A stretch of DNA of 64,000 bases, taken from Isoetes taiwanensis (Eukaryota > Streptophyta > Lycopodiopsida > Isoetales > Isoetaceae). This document shows, in pieces, positions 11,647 to 22,980 of the stretch; the stretch's first letter is position 1, and the number at the start of each line of letters is the position of its first letter. A model generated the notes under the pieces. The model saw nothing but the letters and a program-made list of their open reading frames with translations. It did no database searches and was not told where the DNA came from. Position numbers and translations under genes: made by a program. The stretch is from assembly GCA_021234155.1 (NCBI GenBank), contig JAJEKV010000022.1:5229852-5293851 (forward strand), read 5' to 3'.

Positions 11647-12714
11647 ATTTGTTCAACTTGTCTGCAAGGACTTAAAATCTTTTGTGCTATAAAAACATGA
11701 GCATCACATTCCGTATTTGATGATTTGTTTGCTTGAAATATGCACTCCATTGGTATTGGTAGAAGTGCACAATTTAATGTAGGGACAAATGTAGTTACAC
11801 CAATAGATAGAATGTAATCAATGGCCAAAATGGCCTGTTCCACGGGGCATTTGCTAGGAGCATCAGTTTTAACTTATTATTCTCGCATATTAATGCAAAG
11901 CCTTATTCTAGATTGTATGGATTTTATCATGCGCAGCATGAATTTTCTCCGCTGAATGTGGTGTTGATGAGTCAACATGCTTGAGAATAACACATCAAGG
12001 GTGCAAAACCAAAGCGAAGCACAACATTTTGAATAAAAACGGATTGGATTGAAGGCCCACATGAAAACCAAACTAAGGATGCAAAGTGAAGCGCAAAAAG
12101 TCAAATGGGATTGAAGCACAAACATTCAAATGGGTCCGAGAAAGCATTGGACATCATACAAATTAAACATGGGCTCAAAATTCCCTTAAATCCTCAAGTT
12201 TGCTTCCACATTTGATTAGTTTCTCCTTCCAGGGTCATTTCCCATAAGGGAAAAGGCTCCAGGTTTTTCAAAGGTCATGTCGCGGACGTCAAATATTCCC
12301 GTTTCCTCGTGAATGCCTAACCTGGAGGTATCCAGCTTTGGGACTTCGTATTGAAGAATTAAAGGGCTTTCGATCGGCCTGAGTGTCTGTGCTTAGGCTC
12401 TGCTTATTCGCAGACAGCGAGGCAGCATCATCCTTATGTTTATCAGGGCAGAGGCCAACATCAAATTTTACAGGAAAAAAATTCTAAGGATGTGGGCAAA
12501 CTTGCTTGACCCAAATTCTCGTCCCATTTTTTTTATCGTAGTGCCGATTTTGGAGGCATGGCACATGGCTCTGCAAATTTTAGAGGCATGGCACGTGGCC
12601 CATGATCTAAAGATTAATGTCATGGTTGATTCATTGTAAAAACATCACTTTGAAGTATGATTTAAGCCACTTCACCCTCGAGATACGGAGCGCAACCCTC
12701 CGTGCGCAGTACCT
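11647..12714. other. 3' flank of the bHLH gene; no further gene recognised
   Basis: The first few hundred bases are presumably the bHLH 3' UTR and terminator region. Beyond about 12200 the sequence holds short frames only. The motif CATGGCACATGG/CATGGCACGTGG is repeated at about 12557 and 12588. Confidence 0.4.
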
Positions 12715-12990
12715 TGTTAATGAAGTATGGTTTTCTGAAGTTTAGTTTTTAAGAAGCTACGTTTTAAGAAGTATGGTTTTTTTTTTTAGGTGTGGCTTAT
12801 ATAACTAGGTGCAGTTTTTAAGTAGCTAAGTATGGTTTTTTGAGGTGTAGTTTATCAGTAGATGTAGTTTTTAAGTGGTTGTTTTTTTAAAAAGTGCAGT
12901 TTTCTGAAGTGGTGTGGTTTATAACTAGGTGTAGTTTTTAAGTAGCTATTTCTTAAGGAAGTATGGTTTTTTTGAGTTTTTTTTAGGCTT
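12715..12990 (+). repeat. Second T/G-rich block of GTGTAGTTTTT-type repeats
   Basis: Degenerate copies of TAGGTGTAGTTTTTAAGTAGC and GAAGTATGGTTTT recur. The same words make up 8300-8745, in the same orientation. Together the two blocks bracket the bHLH gene as direct, not inverted, repeats. Confidence 0.6.
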
Positions 12991-15900
12991 TATCTTAAGC
13001 AAAGCACCACCACCTGGAATATTGTTTGTGTGCTTAAATTTGGGAACATAACATATTGTTGTACATTCATGGAAAATACCTTCAACAATTAGATCCAAGG
13101 TGGCTCAAACATGCCACGAGGCCCCAACATGGAACAATTGGAGTTTATTCTAGAGCCCAATGCTATGGTGTATTTTTCCCGTGGTGGTACGAGTCCCCCA
13201 TGCTGTATTTTTTCCATAGTGGTGGCAATGCTTGCCAAAGGTTAAAAAATCTTTGCCTCTCTTTCCAAAGCTAAAAGCCATGACTTTCCAATTTTAGAAT
13301 ATTACTAGAAAATTGCCCACCGTTGGTGGGCTTTCTATGTGATTGTATATGAAATTCAGAAGAAGGAAATTCAGAAAAGCAGGGAATATTGTTGAGAATT
13401 GCCTCGCCCTGAGATGCATAGACAAAATTGATTTTTGCTTTGATGTCTCGGATCGCTTGGCCAGCTCTAAACTGCAAAGTGTGTGTATATACAAAGAGAA
13501 AAAATGGAGGTTCTAGTAACCGGGGAAGAAAAATCGATCCGAAAAGAAAAATCCCCGCATCCGGCCGGGCTTTGAAACATTTCTAGTAACCAGGAAGAAA
13601 ATCAGGACCTAGGTTCTGGAAAAGAAAAATGCTGTGCATTTGCCAAAGCTGCTGACACATAAGCCTGCATTATGCTTGAGAATCCAAATCTGGTACTAAA
13701 GGTTGGTGAAAGAGGCAACGATGATGATTAAAGTGCGAGCTTAAAACACCGCTCGATACTTCTCCGATAGCAACAAATTGTGCGAACCGCTGGCATATTT
13801 TGCACCGGCAGCGATTCCAGCCCATTAGTCCACATATTATTCCCACCCAAATTCGAAAATGGAAAGGCGGGCACGTGAAGAAATCCTTTGCTTCTGCGAA
13901 ATAGGGTTTGGATTTGCGGTGTGAAAGCGAGGGGCGACAATGGCACGGAGCTATGGTCGCGGATGGGGAAGCCGATACCTGCTTTGTGAATTATTTAACC
14001 TATATGAGAATCCTCGGGCGATGGGTCGCGAAGTAGCAAATGGCGGGCACTATTTTCTCAAGACGAAGATTAGGGGTTCTTGTTGAAGAAGCGGCTATAG
14101 CGGGATGAGCCCTATTTTCTACCGAAGATCTAAGAAAACCTTGTTCTCCGGTTAATTCTGCATCAGATTTCTCGAACCCTTTCCCTTCGCCTCGCGATAT
14201 CTTCCCCATCATTTGCTTTTGAACATACCGGGCGCCTTTTCGAAGCAAAGGCCTATATATGTTGGAACTTGTAATGTTGGGGACATCGATGGATAAAATT
14301 TCCTTGTTTAACGTAATCAAATGTTTAGTTCCTCATTATTGAGAACTCTAAAAATCGAATCAAAGTCACAGATCGCACCATCTGTGTGTCTTGTTTGCAA
14401 TGCTAAGGATTTTTCATGTTGTGTCAATGTTCATTAGAATGCCACAATATGAATTTAGGCCTTCCCAGGAAGTGCAGTGCAGGCAAACATGACATATCTG
14501 CAAAATGCATGCTACAAGCTCAATGGAACATGTATATTCTCTGAAAATGCTTCATAAGTGTATGCGAGGATAGACAACATTTTGAATTATGAACACGAAA
14601 CCTCTGTGGATAAAAAAGATCCGATATTCAAGATCCAAAATCTGAAAAATGAGATGTAAAGACTTGTATTGAAAGAATACCTTTTAGATGGCTGATGTAG
14701 ATCAAGCCAAAGGATACCATTTGAAAGCATAATGAAAATCGTCGTTCCTTTTCAACACTCCATTTTGCAATCATTGCTCAATCATATTGCCCATCTTCTG
14801 CTTCCTTTTAACGTTTAAAAAATGTGGAAATAACAAACTTTCAAAATTAATAAACAAAATTAAATGTGTGAAACCTAATACACTTCCCACTCCAAGAGCG
14901 TTAGTTCCATGAAGACAATGCTCTAATAAATAGAATAGGTTTTTAGCATCCACGGAGACCAATTGGCCTATGGGGTAAAGACTATCCTAGCTTGTTGATT
15001 CATGGAAAAAAAAAAAAAAATGCATTGTCTAGAGTCAAGTTTCATCATCATTTTGCAATAATCTTTGGAAAGTAAGCTTGACCTCCATTTTGAACATGTC
15101 AATAATGTATTTTGTGTAATCATGTTTTCTTGCTTAGTAACCAAATGTGGCACCCAAGACTTTTATCATACGATTCAGCATTACTATGTGGGCATATTTG
15201 TCCCCTTAGGCCTGGATAAATAGTAGACACCCACCAAGTTAGTTATAAAAAAGAAAAGCATTTACATGTCCGCCATAATAAAAAAATACTTTTGCTTATC
15301 TCTCGTTCCATACTGAGCTAATAGATCTTTGAACGTAAAAAAGCATATGGTATCAAATATCTACAGTCAATAGATATATCTTCAAATGAGTGCCATGAAC
15401 CCATACGCATAACCAAAACCCAAGCAAAGAGATCAAGCTTTCAAAGAAAAAGTAACCAAACCCATTGCACCAAAACGAAGCTCCCACCTCACGAAAATGG
15501 CTGGTTCCTTGCTCCATCGGACATCCCCGAGAAAAATATTAGGGTATACCTATACCTATTAAGAAGCCAGACCTCGCCAAATTGCCAAACATGAATTCAA
15601 AAACTTAATGATTGAAAAATACGAGGAGGAGAAGGAGACAGCTCCTCCTAGTCTTTTCGCTAGCCGTTTGGCTAAGAAATGCCATAGAAATCGGCCCGGC
15701 ATGAAGTTTGATGTAATATCGAAAAGAGGTATGCCACGAACCCTGTTGGATGCAAAAGCTCAAACGTTGATCTCTGTTTGTGCATGAACAAAGCTTGGTG
15801 TAGATTGAAGCACTCCTCTCCACCGTTCCATAGGCACATACTGAAAAAAGACATGCTGCTTGCAAAGGGCATGCATTAGATGTGGTTAAAAGCTGCCGTT

Positions 15901-16981
15901 AAAACTCAAAACAAAATTTAGAGAAGCCCCATTTGGCGTGCTCAAGTTTTGCATTCCTGAGAAGAAAAAAGGAGGATGAAACAAGCGGGAGGAAGCCGAA
16001 AAAAAAAAAACAAAGGGGAAAAAAAAGCAAGAAAAAGAATAAGATGTTACGTGCCATGGCTATGGAGGCAGACTTCGCCCGATTCAGCTTCTGATTTGAG
16101 GCTTCAGAGAAAAATTCGACAACCGCCCGCGGTATGTTCGGTTCTCCTACTCCCATTCTACTCTGGCATGGAAAAACCACGAAGAAACGACGTTTTAAAA
16201 TCTGCCCTGGCGTGCAAAAGTCACCAAGAAGCGGTGTTTAAAAATCTGTATACGCCTCATGAGTCATTTAGCCACGTGGCATGATTTAGGCCGTTCATGT
16301 GACCGGGACAAATCTGGGCCGTCCGGCGGGGGGCAGGGACATTGGCGCGATCTCGGCCGTCGATCGGGCGCACAGACCGACGCCACGGTTTTATAATATA
16401 GGATTATGGCTATGCAATAAAATCCTTCCTCAACTAGGCATTCAAGCCATTCATCATCTCTAAGTTTAAGAAAACATTAAGATCCTCAGTGTATTTACTT
16501 GAATATGTATTATGCACCCCTGTAATATGTATTCCAAACTTACCATTGTATTGTAGGGAATAAACGAAATTCAAACCTCAAATATCTTGTCAATTCAAAT
16601 TTACCAATTTTGAGCACACACAGATAGTGTAGAGTGCACAAATGTTTTATCCGGCCGAAATTGTAGCATCCTTGATTTCATAAAAATGGCTATACCATTA
16701 AAAGTAAAAGGAGCAAGGCATACCAAAATCATCTCAATGAGCCAAATGCGAGCTTTTGCAAAACACCTAGCATTTAAAAGAGGCATTGAAGCCAATATCA
16801 GGTTTCAGCTCTCATTCTAGGCTATATGAAGAGTTTCCTATCATTCTAGGCTATATGAAGAAATAGCCCCCATATTATATATCATTAGATAGATCACAAA
16901 GAGAGCTTTCTAAAGCATCAAATTTCATCCAAAACGGACTCTGGATCAAAAGTTATGATTAAAACTGTATTCATAAAAAAT
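12991..16981. other. Non-coding stretch with scattered repeat remnants
   Basis: No gene model is supported. Visible are one stray unit of the 19-bp satellite at 13098-13130, a pair of CTAGTAACC(A/G)GG-AAGAAAA words at 13513 and 13589, and a LINE 3'-tail remnant on the minus strand at about 14930-14975. There is also a GC-rich promoter-like stretch with CCACGTGGCA at 16270-16400, and a direct repeat of ATTCTAGGCTATATGAAGA at about 16813 and 16843. Confidence 0.45.
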
Positions 16982-16987
16982 TTGAAC

Positions 16988-17200
16988 TATCTGACGAAAT
17001 ATCTGACGAAATGCCTGACGAAAATGCCTGACGAAAAAACTGACGAAAATTTCTGACGTAAAACTTGACGTTTCACATGACGAAACTTTTGACGAATAGT
17101 TTTTGACGAATAGCTTGACGATATATTTGATGCAAGATCTGACGAATAATCTGACGATTGATGTGACGAATGTTCTGACGCAAAATCATCAAACAATGCG
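16988..17200. repeat. TGACG array, remnant of a CACTA subterminal region
   Basis: CTGACGAAA-type words repeat every 10-20 bp, as in the left arm of the complete CACTA element at 56495. At 17172-17203 the orientation flips (TCTGACGCA, then TGCGTCAGA), as it also does at that element's terminus. The CACTA tip itself is missing, so this is a truncated relative. Open frames read through it on the minus strand are repeat artefacts. Confidence 0.6.
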
Positions 17201-17281
17201 TCAGAGAGTTATTCGTTAGTATTTTCATCAGTATAAACGTCAGGTCAAATCTTTTTAGACAGTCTGACGTCAGGTCTCCAG

Positions 17282-17479
17282 AGCAATATTGAAGTTTTGA
17301 GTCCATTGGCAGAGTCAATTCACAGTTCTGGAGTGGGAGAGTTGTCTGTTCATGGCCAGGGGCCTTCGGGAGAGGACTTTTGGGGCGAACTGCTTCAGGA
17401 AGGTTTTAAGAGTCCATCTTCTGGCGTCAACACCCTCCCTGTACCTGATGACATTGTGCAAGATCTTGATCGAATCTGA
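17282..17479 (+). CDS. Possible terminal exon, acidic C-terminus of unknown protein
   Basis: An acceptor (TCTCCAG) at 17275-17281 is followed by a 65-codon open frame ending in TGA. It contains GEDFWGELLQEGF and ends DDIVQDLDRI. The mix of aromatic, hydrophobic and acidic residues recalls the AHA activation motif of class A heat-stress factors, but without the rest of the gene this is a guess. It lies directly beside the TGACG remnant, so it could be an exon captured by a CACTA element. No upstream exon was found. Confidence 0.35.
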   Translation, partial: SNIEVLSPLAESIHSSGVGELSVHGQGPSGEDFWGELLQEGFKSPSSGVNTLPVPDDIVQDLDRI

Positions 17480-18909
17480 TGAGGATATGGCCTCCGAAAC
17501 ATAAACCTTGTGTGTTGCTAGGTTATTGAAGGGTTTATGTTATGGAGGTCGAGTTTTAGTCGGTTGCACTTGGGACATGGTCCAGAAGATGCAGTTGAAA
17601 ACACGAAGGAATAGGAATTGATGGAATGGGGTTTGGATTTATCCTCATCCCAGTGTGGCAATTAGAAGTCAAGAGCGCCTTTTGCAGTAGCAAAATTGTT
17701 TGGGATCATTCGGGATGGCCAATAGATCCAAACTCTGTTATTTTTGTTGCCATGGCTCCGCATACATATTTAGAAAAGGTGCATCTAGTTATCCAAGAAA
17801 ATGACCACGTTTTGGCTTTCGAAAGGTAAACCCTACAATAATCTAGGTACACATAGGGTTTACTTTTCAGAGGCAAAAACATGGTTGTTTTTTGCCCTCT
17901 CGGAGGAGCGTTGGTAGGAAAGGTTGCCTCGGCAACCTTTCTGAGGTCCGTCTCCTGGGGTTTTAAAATTATTGAGAAAGCTGGTCCAACATTCTTCTCC
18001 CAAATCATGAACTTTAATTTGGAGTTGAGATCAATGATATATAGACACATGAGATTGTGACGAACAATAGTTGAAGTAGATGTGCCCCTTTGTGTGCTTA
18101 ACATTCTTATTAATAAGGTTATGCATTGCAATGTTGGACATCCATTCCTAATGTAAAATAGTTAAAAGACTGCATTGTAATAGTTCAAGACCCATTATGG
18201 AATACCTTTCACATCGTTGAAAGTGTATCGATAGAGGTCTTTGAACTTAATGCGGTTTCCAGAAAATGGTAGCAGTACTCAAATCGAGATGGCATGCAGA
18301 GATAAACTGATTCTTGTGTATTGATTGCTTACACTGGTAGAGAAAAGTTGTTGAGAAGCAATGGTGAAAACCTTGGCCAATTCTTTCGAGTTCTAAGTCG
18401 GGATAAAATTTGGTCAATGAAAGTCAAACTGCAAACAGTGATCAGAAATAAGGATTTTGAGTTGTCAACGGAGTTTTGAGAAATCCCAAAGCTGGAGTGT
18501 GCCAAAAGGAGTTGTAATATGAGGCAAGTGATCAAATTGCAATTTGGACCACAAGAAGTATTTTTTGTGCAATGATTTGCAAAAAACAGTCAAGAACAGT
18601 CTCAGATAGCATGTAAAAGTCTGCAATATGAGTTTGGACTGGTTTATTTTTGAAACTTTCAAAGCATACAAAGTACTAATGGTTGCTAAGAGAGATGGCT
18701 ACTAGTCAACCTTGGATTTTGAATATAGAAACATGCACAAGTAAAATATTTAAGTTGAAAAAAACTTGAACAATGTATTAGATAAATTTTGAATCAATCT
18801 TAGTAGAGAATGTCATTGAAATCGGGATCAAAAGATCATATTATAACTATGGTCACGTCTTCTGGTCATAAATATGGTAAAAAATCATCAGAGACAAATT
18901 GAGGGAGAC
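17480..18909. other. No gene recognised
   Basis: A 141-codon minus-strand frame at 17706-18131 has no recognisable domain. A perfect 11-bp hairpin lies at 17918-17941. The rest is AT-rich with no supported model. Confidence 0.4.
17918..17941. repeat. Perfect 11-bp hairpin
   Basis: GAAAGGTTGCC, a TC loop, then GGCAACCTTTC. It stands inside an otherwise unassigned stretch. No T tract or Helitron-type terminus follows. Confidence 0.55.
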
Positions 18910-19170
18910 AAATTGAGGGAAGCCCACTATCTCCAACCTTGTTTGGGTTGTTCATAGATAGCCTGGAAGAATGGCTTGAATTAAATGAAGGAGAAGGGAC
19001 CAGCATACATGGTTATGTAGTTCGACTATTGATGTATGCCGATGATGTAGTGATTTTTGCCCGCATGCTAGCACATATGCAAAAGCAGTTTGATGCATTG
19101 GCTTTGTTTTGTGTTCACGTTGAGATGTAGGTGAATTTGGATAAACAAAAAATCATGGCAATGGGGGTTC
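18910..19170 (+). pseudogene. LINE reverse-transcriptase fragment with YADD box
   Basis: The frame shows EGSPLSPTLFGLFIDSLEEWL, the RT motif LLMYADDVVIFAR and, past a stop at 19128, VNLDKQKIMAMG. This matches palm motifs of non-LTR reverse transcriptases, and of a different clade from the LINE at 27566-34162 (which has FADDT). Sequence upstream of the motif is not recognisable, so it is a truncated, dead copy (first residues quoted in two parts: EGSPLSPTLFG, LFIDSLEEWL). Confidence 0.75.
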
Positions 19171-19205
19171 TTAAGTAGGAATTTCAGTTGCAATATAATG
19201 GAGAA

Positions 19206-19330
19206 TGTATTCAGGTGGCATGTTTGAGTCTAGGTGACATGTCTAGGCCACATGTCACGTTTGGGCGAAGGTAGCATATTCCAGCATAGGGGCATGTTTG
19301 AGCCTACGGGCACAACATTTTCACCATAAA
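19206..19330 (-). repeat. Short outlying 19-bp satellite block, reverse orientation
   Basis: Words such as GGCATGTTTGAGCC are the reverse complement of the main array's GGCTCAAACATGCC. About five degenerate units are visible. It lies between two LINE fragments. Confidence 0.55.
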
Positions 19331-19350
19331 AAAATAACATGTGAATCTCA

Positions 19351-19560
19351 TCATGTGTGGTGTGTGTCTGATAATGGATTGTCATGACTCGTCATATAGA
19401 TCCCAAGGGGATGATGCCGAAGTGGATTCTTCAATACTTGCTCAATGTCATCCCATAACCCCTTTGGCAAACCCAGTCCCCAGACCTCACAACCATACAA
19501 CACTACTGACTGTACAAGAGCAAAAAAGAGTTGTATTTTCAAAGGCCTTTACCACATGTG
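19351..19560 (-). pseudogene. LINE RT C-terminal fragment, inverted relative to 18910-19170
   Basis: The minus frame reads ALVQSVVLYGCEVWG followed by LWDDIEQVLKN, the segment after the RT domain in many non-LTR elements. It fits the same clade as the fragment at 18910 but runs the opposite way. The separation of less than 200 bp suggests that inversion, not two insertions, split one copy. Confidence 0.65.
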
Positions 19561-19625
19561 AATCTTTCTACATTGGCTTTGCAACGCATATAAAGCTATA
19601 CATGTATTCCATCTATGCCAAGAAA

Positions 19626-20867
19626 ACATGCCACGCGGGCTCCAACATGCCACCTAGGCTCCAACATGCCAAGGTGGCTCAAACATGCCACGTGGGCTCG
19701 AACATGCCACCTAGGCTCCAATACACCAAGGTGGCTCAAACATGCCACCTAGGCTCCAACATGCCACCTGGACTCAAACATGCCAAGGTGGCTCAAAATG
19801 CCACCTAGGCTTAAACATGCCAAGGTGGCTCAAACATGCCAAGGTGGCTCAAACATGGCACCCTCCAACATGTCACCTAGGCTCCAACATGCCAAGGTGG
19901 CTCAGACATGCCACCTAGGCTCAAACATGCCACATGTGCTCCAACATGCCACCTAGGCCACCTAGGCTCCAACATGCTAAGGTGGCTCAAACATGCCACG
20001 TGGGCTCCAACATGCCACCTTGACTCCAACATGCCAAGGTTGGTTCAAACATGCCAAGGTGGCTCAAACATGCCACGTGGGCTCAAACATGCCACCTAGG
20101 CTAAAATATGCTATGGTGGCTCAAATATGCCAAGGTGGCTCCAACATGCCACCTAGGCTCTAACATGCCAAGGTGGCTTAAACATGCCACGTGGGCTCCA
20201 ACATGCCACCTAGGCTCCAACATGACAAGGTGTCTCAAACATGCCACCTAGGTTCTAACATGCCAACGTGGCTCAAACATGCCACCTAGGCTCCAACATA
20301 CCACCGAGGCTCCAACATGCCAAGGTGGCTCCAACATGCCACCTAGGCTCCAACATGCCAAGGTGGCTCAAACATGCCATGTGGGCTCCAACATGCTACC
20401 TAGGCTCAAACATGCCACGCAGGCTCCAACATGCCACCTAGGCTCCAACATGCCAAGGTGGCTCAAACATGCCACGTGGGCTCCAACATGCCACCTAGGC
20501 TCCAACAGGACAAGGTGTCTCAAACATGCCATGTGTTCTCTGGGTCCCATAGGCCAGTTGATCTCCGTGGACGATAAAATCATATTCTATTCTATTCTAT
20601 TCTGACATGCCACCTAGGCTCCAACATGCCAAGGTGGCTCAAACATGCCATGCGGGCTCCAACATGCCACCTAGGCTCCAACATGCCACCTAGGCTCCAC
20701 CATGCCATCTAGGCTCCAACATGCCAAGGTAGCTCAAACATGCCATCTAGCCAACATGCCACCTAGGCTCAAACATGCCATGGTGGCTCAAACATGCCAC
20801 GTGTGCGCCAACATGCCACCTAGGCTCCAACATGCCAAGGTGGCTCAAACCTGCCACATAGGCACCA
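19626..20867 (+). repeat. 19-bp satellite array, about 60 units
   Basis: The monomer is CATGCCAnnnnGGCTCnAA with three main cores: GCCACCTAGGC, GCCAAGGTGGC and GCCACGTGGGC. The first two alternate often, giving a 38-bp dimer in which one core is nearly the reverse complement of the other. The third core contains a CACGTG box (about six copies). A LINE tail interrupts the array at 20536-20603. Long open frames on both strands are artefacts of the 57-bp (3 x 19) phase. Confidence 0.9.
20536..20603 (+). mobile_element. LINE 3' end with (ATTCT)n tail inside the satellite
   Basis: TGATCTCCGTGGACGATAAAA is preceded by GGTCCCATAGGCC and followed by about four ATTCT units. Related 3' ends occur on the minus strand at about 14930-14975 and 40935-41000. 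It is a strongly 5'-truncated insertion. The target duplication cannot be told from the satellite words on each side. (Motif given in parts: TGATCTCCGTGG, ACGATAAAA.). Confidence 0.6.
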
Positions 20868-21003
20868 AGGTGGCATGTTGGAGCCCATGTGGCATTGTTG
20901 AGCCACCTTGGTATGTTGGACCCTACGCGGCATGTTTAAGCCTAGGTAGCATGTTTGAGCCACCTTGGCATGTTGGAGCCTAGATTGCATGTTTGAGCCG
21001 CCT
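20868..21003 (-). repeat. 19-bp satellite in reverse orientation
   Basis: From 20868 the units read GGCATGTTGGAGCC and GGCATGTTTGAGCC, the reverse complement of the main array. About seven units follow before unique sequence. The switch point at about 20866 makes the array a large inverted repeat. Confidence 0.7.
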
Positions 21004-22256
21004 TGAGAACCAGGTAAGCTGGGGTGAATGTTACTATAATCAATGGGTACCTATAATTGCCAGATAAGTTTATAAAAACTTTAAAGATGTTGGTCATGGT
21101 TGTGTCATAAAGAACCTTCTATGGTATTGGTCATGGTTAATGACACATCATAGGGTAAATATACAATCCAAATTGATTAGATTTAGGCTCAAATCCATTT
21201 CTAGATCTGTTGGCAAGAACTAGCAGGTGTTGGCAATAAATTAGGGCTTCTCTACCGTGGTCTACATTCCATTGCACCTCCGGTAGTTTGTAAATCTAGG
21301 CTTTGTTTATTCAAGCTGGCAAATTCCGTGAAACTCCCGGACAAGATCCCTCGGCTGTAATTATTGTGATATCTCACGTCATGTCGGAGACTTCCACCCA
21401 TGCTTTAGACTGCAATGGAATACCAATAATGGTGTTAGTTAGTTACTTGTGGCTCCCTGATTTGTCCCTGTAGCAACTGATGGCGTAGTGGAATCTAGGC
21501 CTTAGTTGATGTCATTGACGACAAATACTTTCACAATGTTTATTGGACATTTTAAATTTCCAATATTGTCTGAAGGTGTAATATTGTTAGAATCATAGGT
21601 TCATCACATATTATCTGAGTTAAAGATATTGCTACAAGATATCCCAAGTGCACAAGCAAATTTAATCCATGAGGTTACAGTTGATTGTCTAAGGGAAATT
21701 CAAGCTCAGTGAGGTTACCCTGACAAAGTATTAAGCCTTAGTGCTTATGCAAAGACAAATGACCTAATAGTCCTATGTTGTTCAAACTTAATTTGTCCCG
21801 ATGCGAGTGTGGGATATAGTTACTATTCTAAATGAGTCGGTTAAGGCACAAAACATGGGGGCAACACCATTTGAATGGCTCCATCTGTATAACAACCAAA
21901 ACCAACAGCAAAACCACCGAGGAATCACCTGTATAAATGTACATAGAATTCACATAATGTATAGATTTCGGATCAATTCAATAAAGGAGGAATGATCGCC
22001 TAAAGAAGTGTTAAGAGTCAAATTTGTTGCATCTAATATGTGGTCAATGGTTATACAGTAATTTGGTCAAAACTCGATGCTACAGTAACATTCTAGTTAA
22101 TATGTCAATGGTTAACTAGAATTGATAGTCATTGTTGGGATCATAGTAAGACTAGAAATATCAAGATTGAAGTTAGGCCAATTTGGTGATTGTGTGGGAG
22201 CTACAATACTAACAAATATATAAAAAACCATGTATTGACGCCGAGATTAGGCCAAA
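21004..22256. other. No gene recognised
   Basis: AT-rich sequence with short frames only. I see no repeats shared with other parts of the window and no RNA gene. Confidence 0.45.
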
Positions 22257-22980
22257 ATGGACGGCCTGGATTGTGACCCAGGTCCTCTCATTCTAGTGGT
22301 GGATCGAATTAACGGGCCTGTTCCCGCCTTGGTTCATTTGCCTGTCTCGAGTCTCGACTGCTTTGCTCTGCTCCAATCCAGCTATGGCGATACCTTTGTT
22401 TCTTCATCTATTGAAGTAAGCCAGATCAGAAGCCATCTACTGCTTCATCTATGGCAGTCAGATCTTCGTTGGACAAATCCGGCAACCAAAGGGCCGAAGC
22501 TTTTCTTTTCTGTCCCCCTTTTTTTCCTGAAGCTGCATAAACTCTTACTTAAAAATAAGATGGCATCCGGTTTGCTCTGATCTTCTTCATTCCAGCTCTC
22601 CGGCGATGGGATTGGCCAGCTTTTGAGGTAAAAGACTAACGGTGCCTCTCAGATTTTTTTCGGATAATGATGCATGCATTGCAGAAGCTCTTTGCCACGG
22701 TTTTTATTAGAATAGGTCTTCCAACAAGCGACAGATCCCATGCTAGTAAATTGGTAGGTCCTGTTGCAGAAGGGAGGAGGCGATTAGAATTTCGCCATCT
22801 TGCTGCATCGTCTGAGCTGCATGGCCCATACTCAGGTATTATCCACTCCAACCTCTTCATTCTGCTGTTGGATCTGAATCTAGTTACCCCGATTAATGCC
22901 TAAGTTTGATTTGCTACCATGCGATCATCCCTTAGCTGCATGGATTTCTGTTTTCCCTTGCCCTTGAACTTGCAGAGTAA
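22257..22980 (+). CDS. Candidate three-exon gene, 104-aa protein of unknown family
   Basis: Exons 22257-22415, 22685-22835 and 22976-22980 join in phase through consensus-like sites (donor GTAAGC, acceptor GCATTGCAG, donor GTATTA, acceptor AACTTGCAG). The predicted protein runs from MDGLDCDPGPLILVVD through LVHLPVSSLDCFALLQ and RRRLEFRHLAASSELHGPYS to a stop. Just past the last acceptor, the frame SKAAEWLPELALMGTEYEG, followed by another splice-flanked piece ending YESER at 23242, looks protein-like but is out of phase by an apparent 2-bp loss. The locus may therefore be a decayed or transposon-captured gene. I recognise no domain. Confidence 0.35.

Noticed and set aside
16987-17318. Minus-strand Ser/Arg-rich frames
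   Set aside because: Same cause: they read through the truncated TGACG array.
19626-20867. CRISPR-like array
   Set aside because: Units are contiguous 19-mers without unique spacers, in a plant genome context. This is a satellite.
19341-20983. Several 70-155 codon frames rich in His, Met and Cys
   Set aside because: They reflect the 19-bp satellite, whose three-unit period of 57 bp repeats a peptide pattern. They are not genes.
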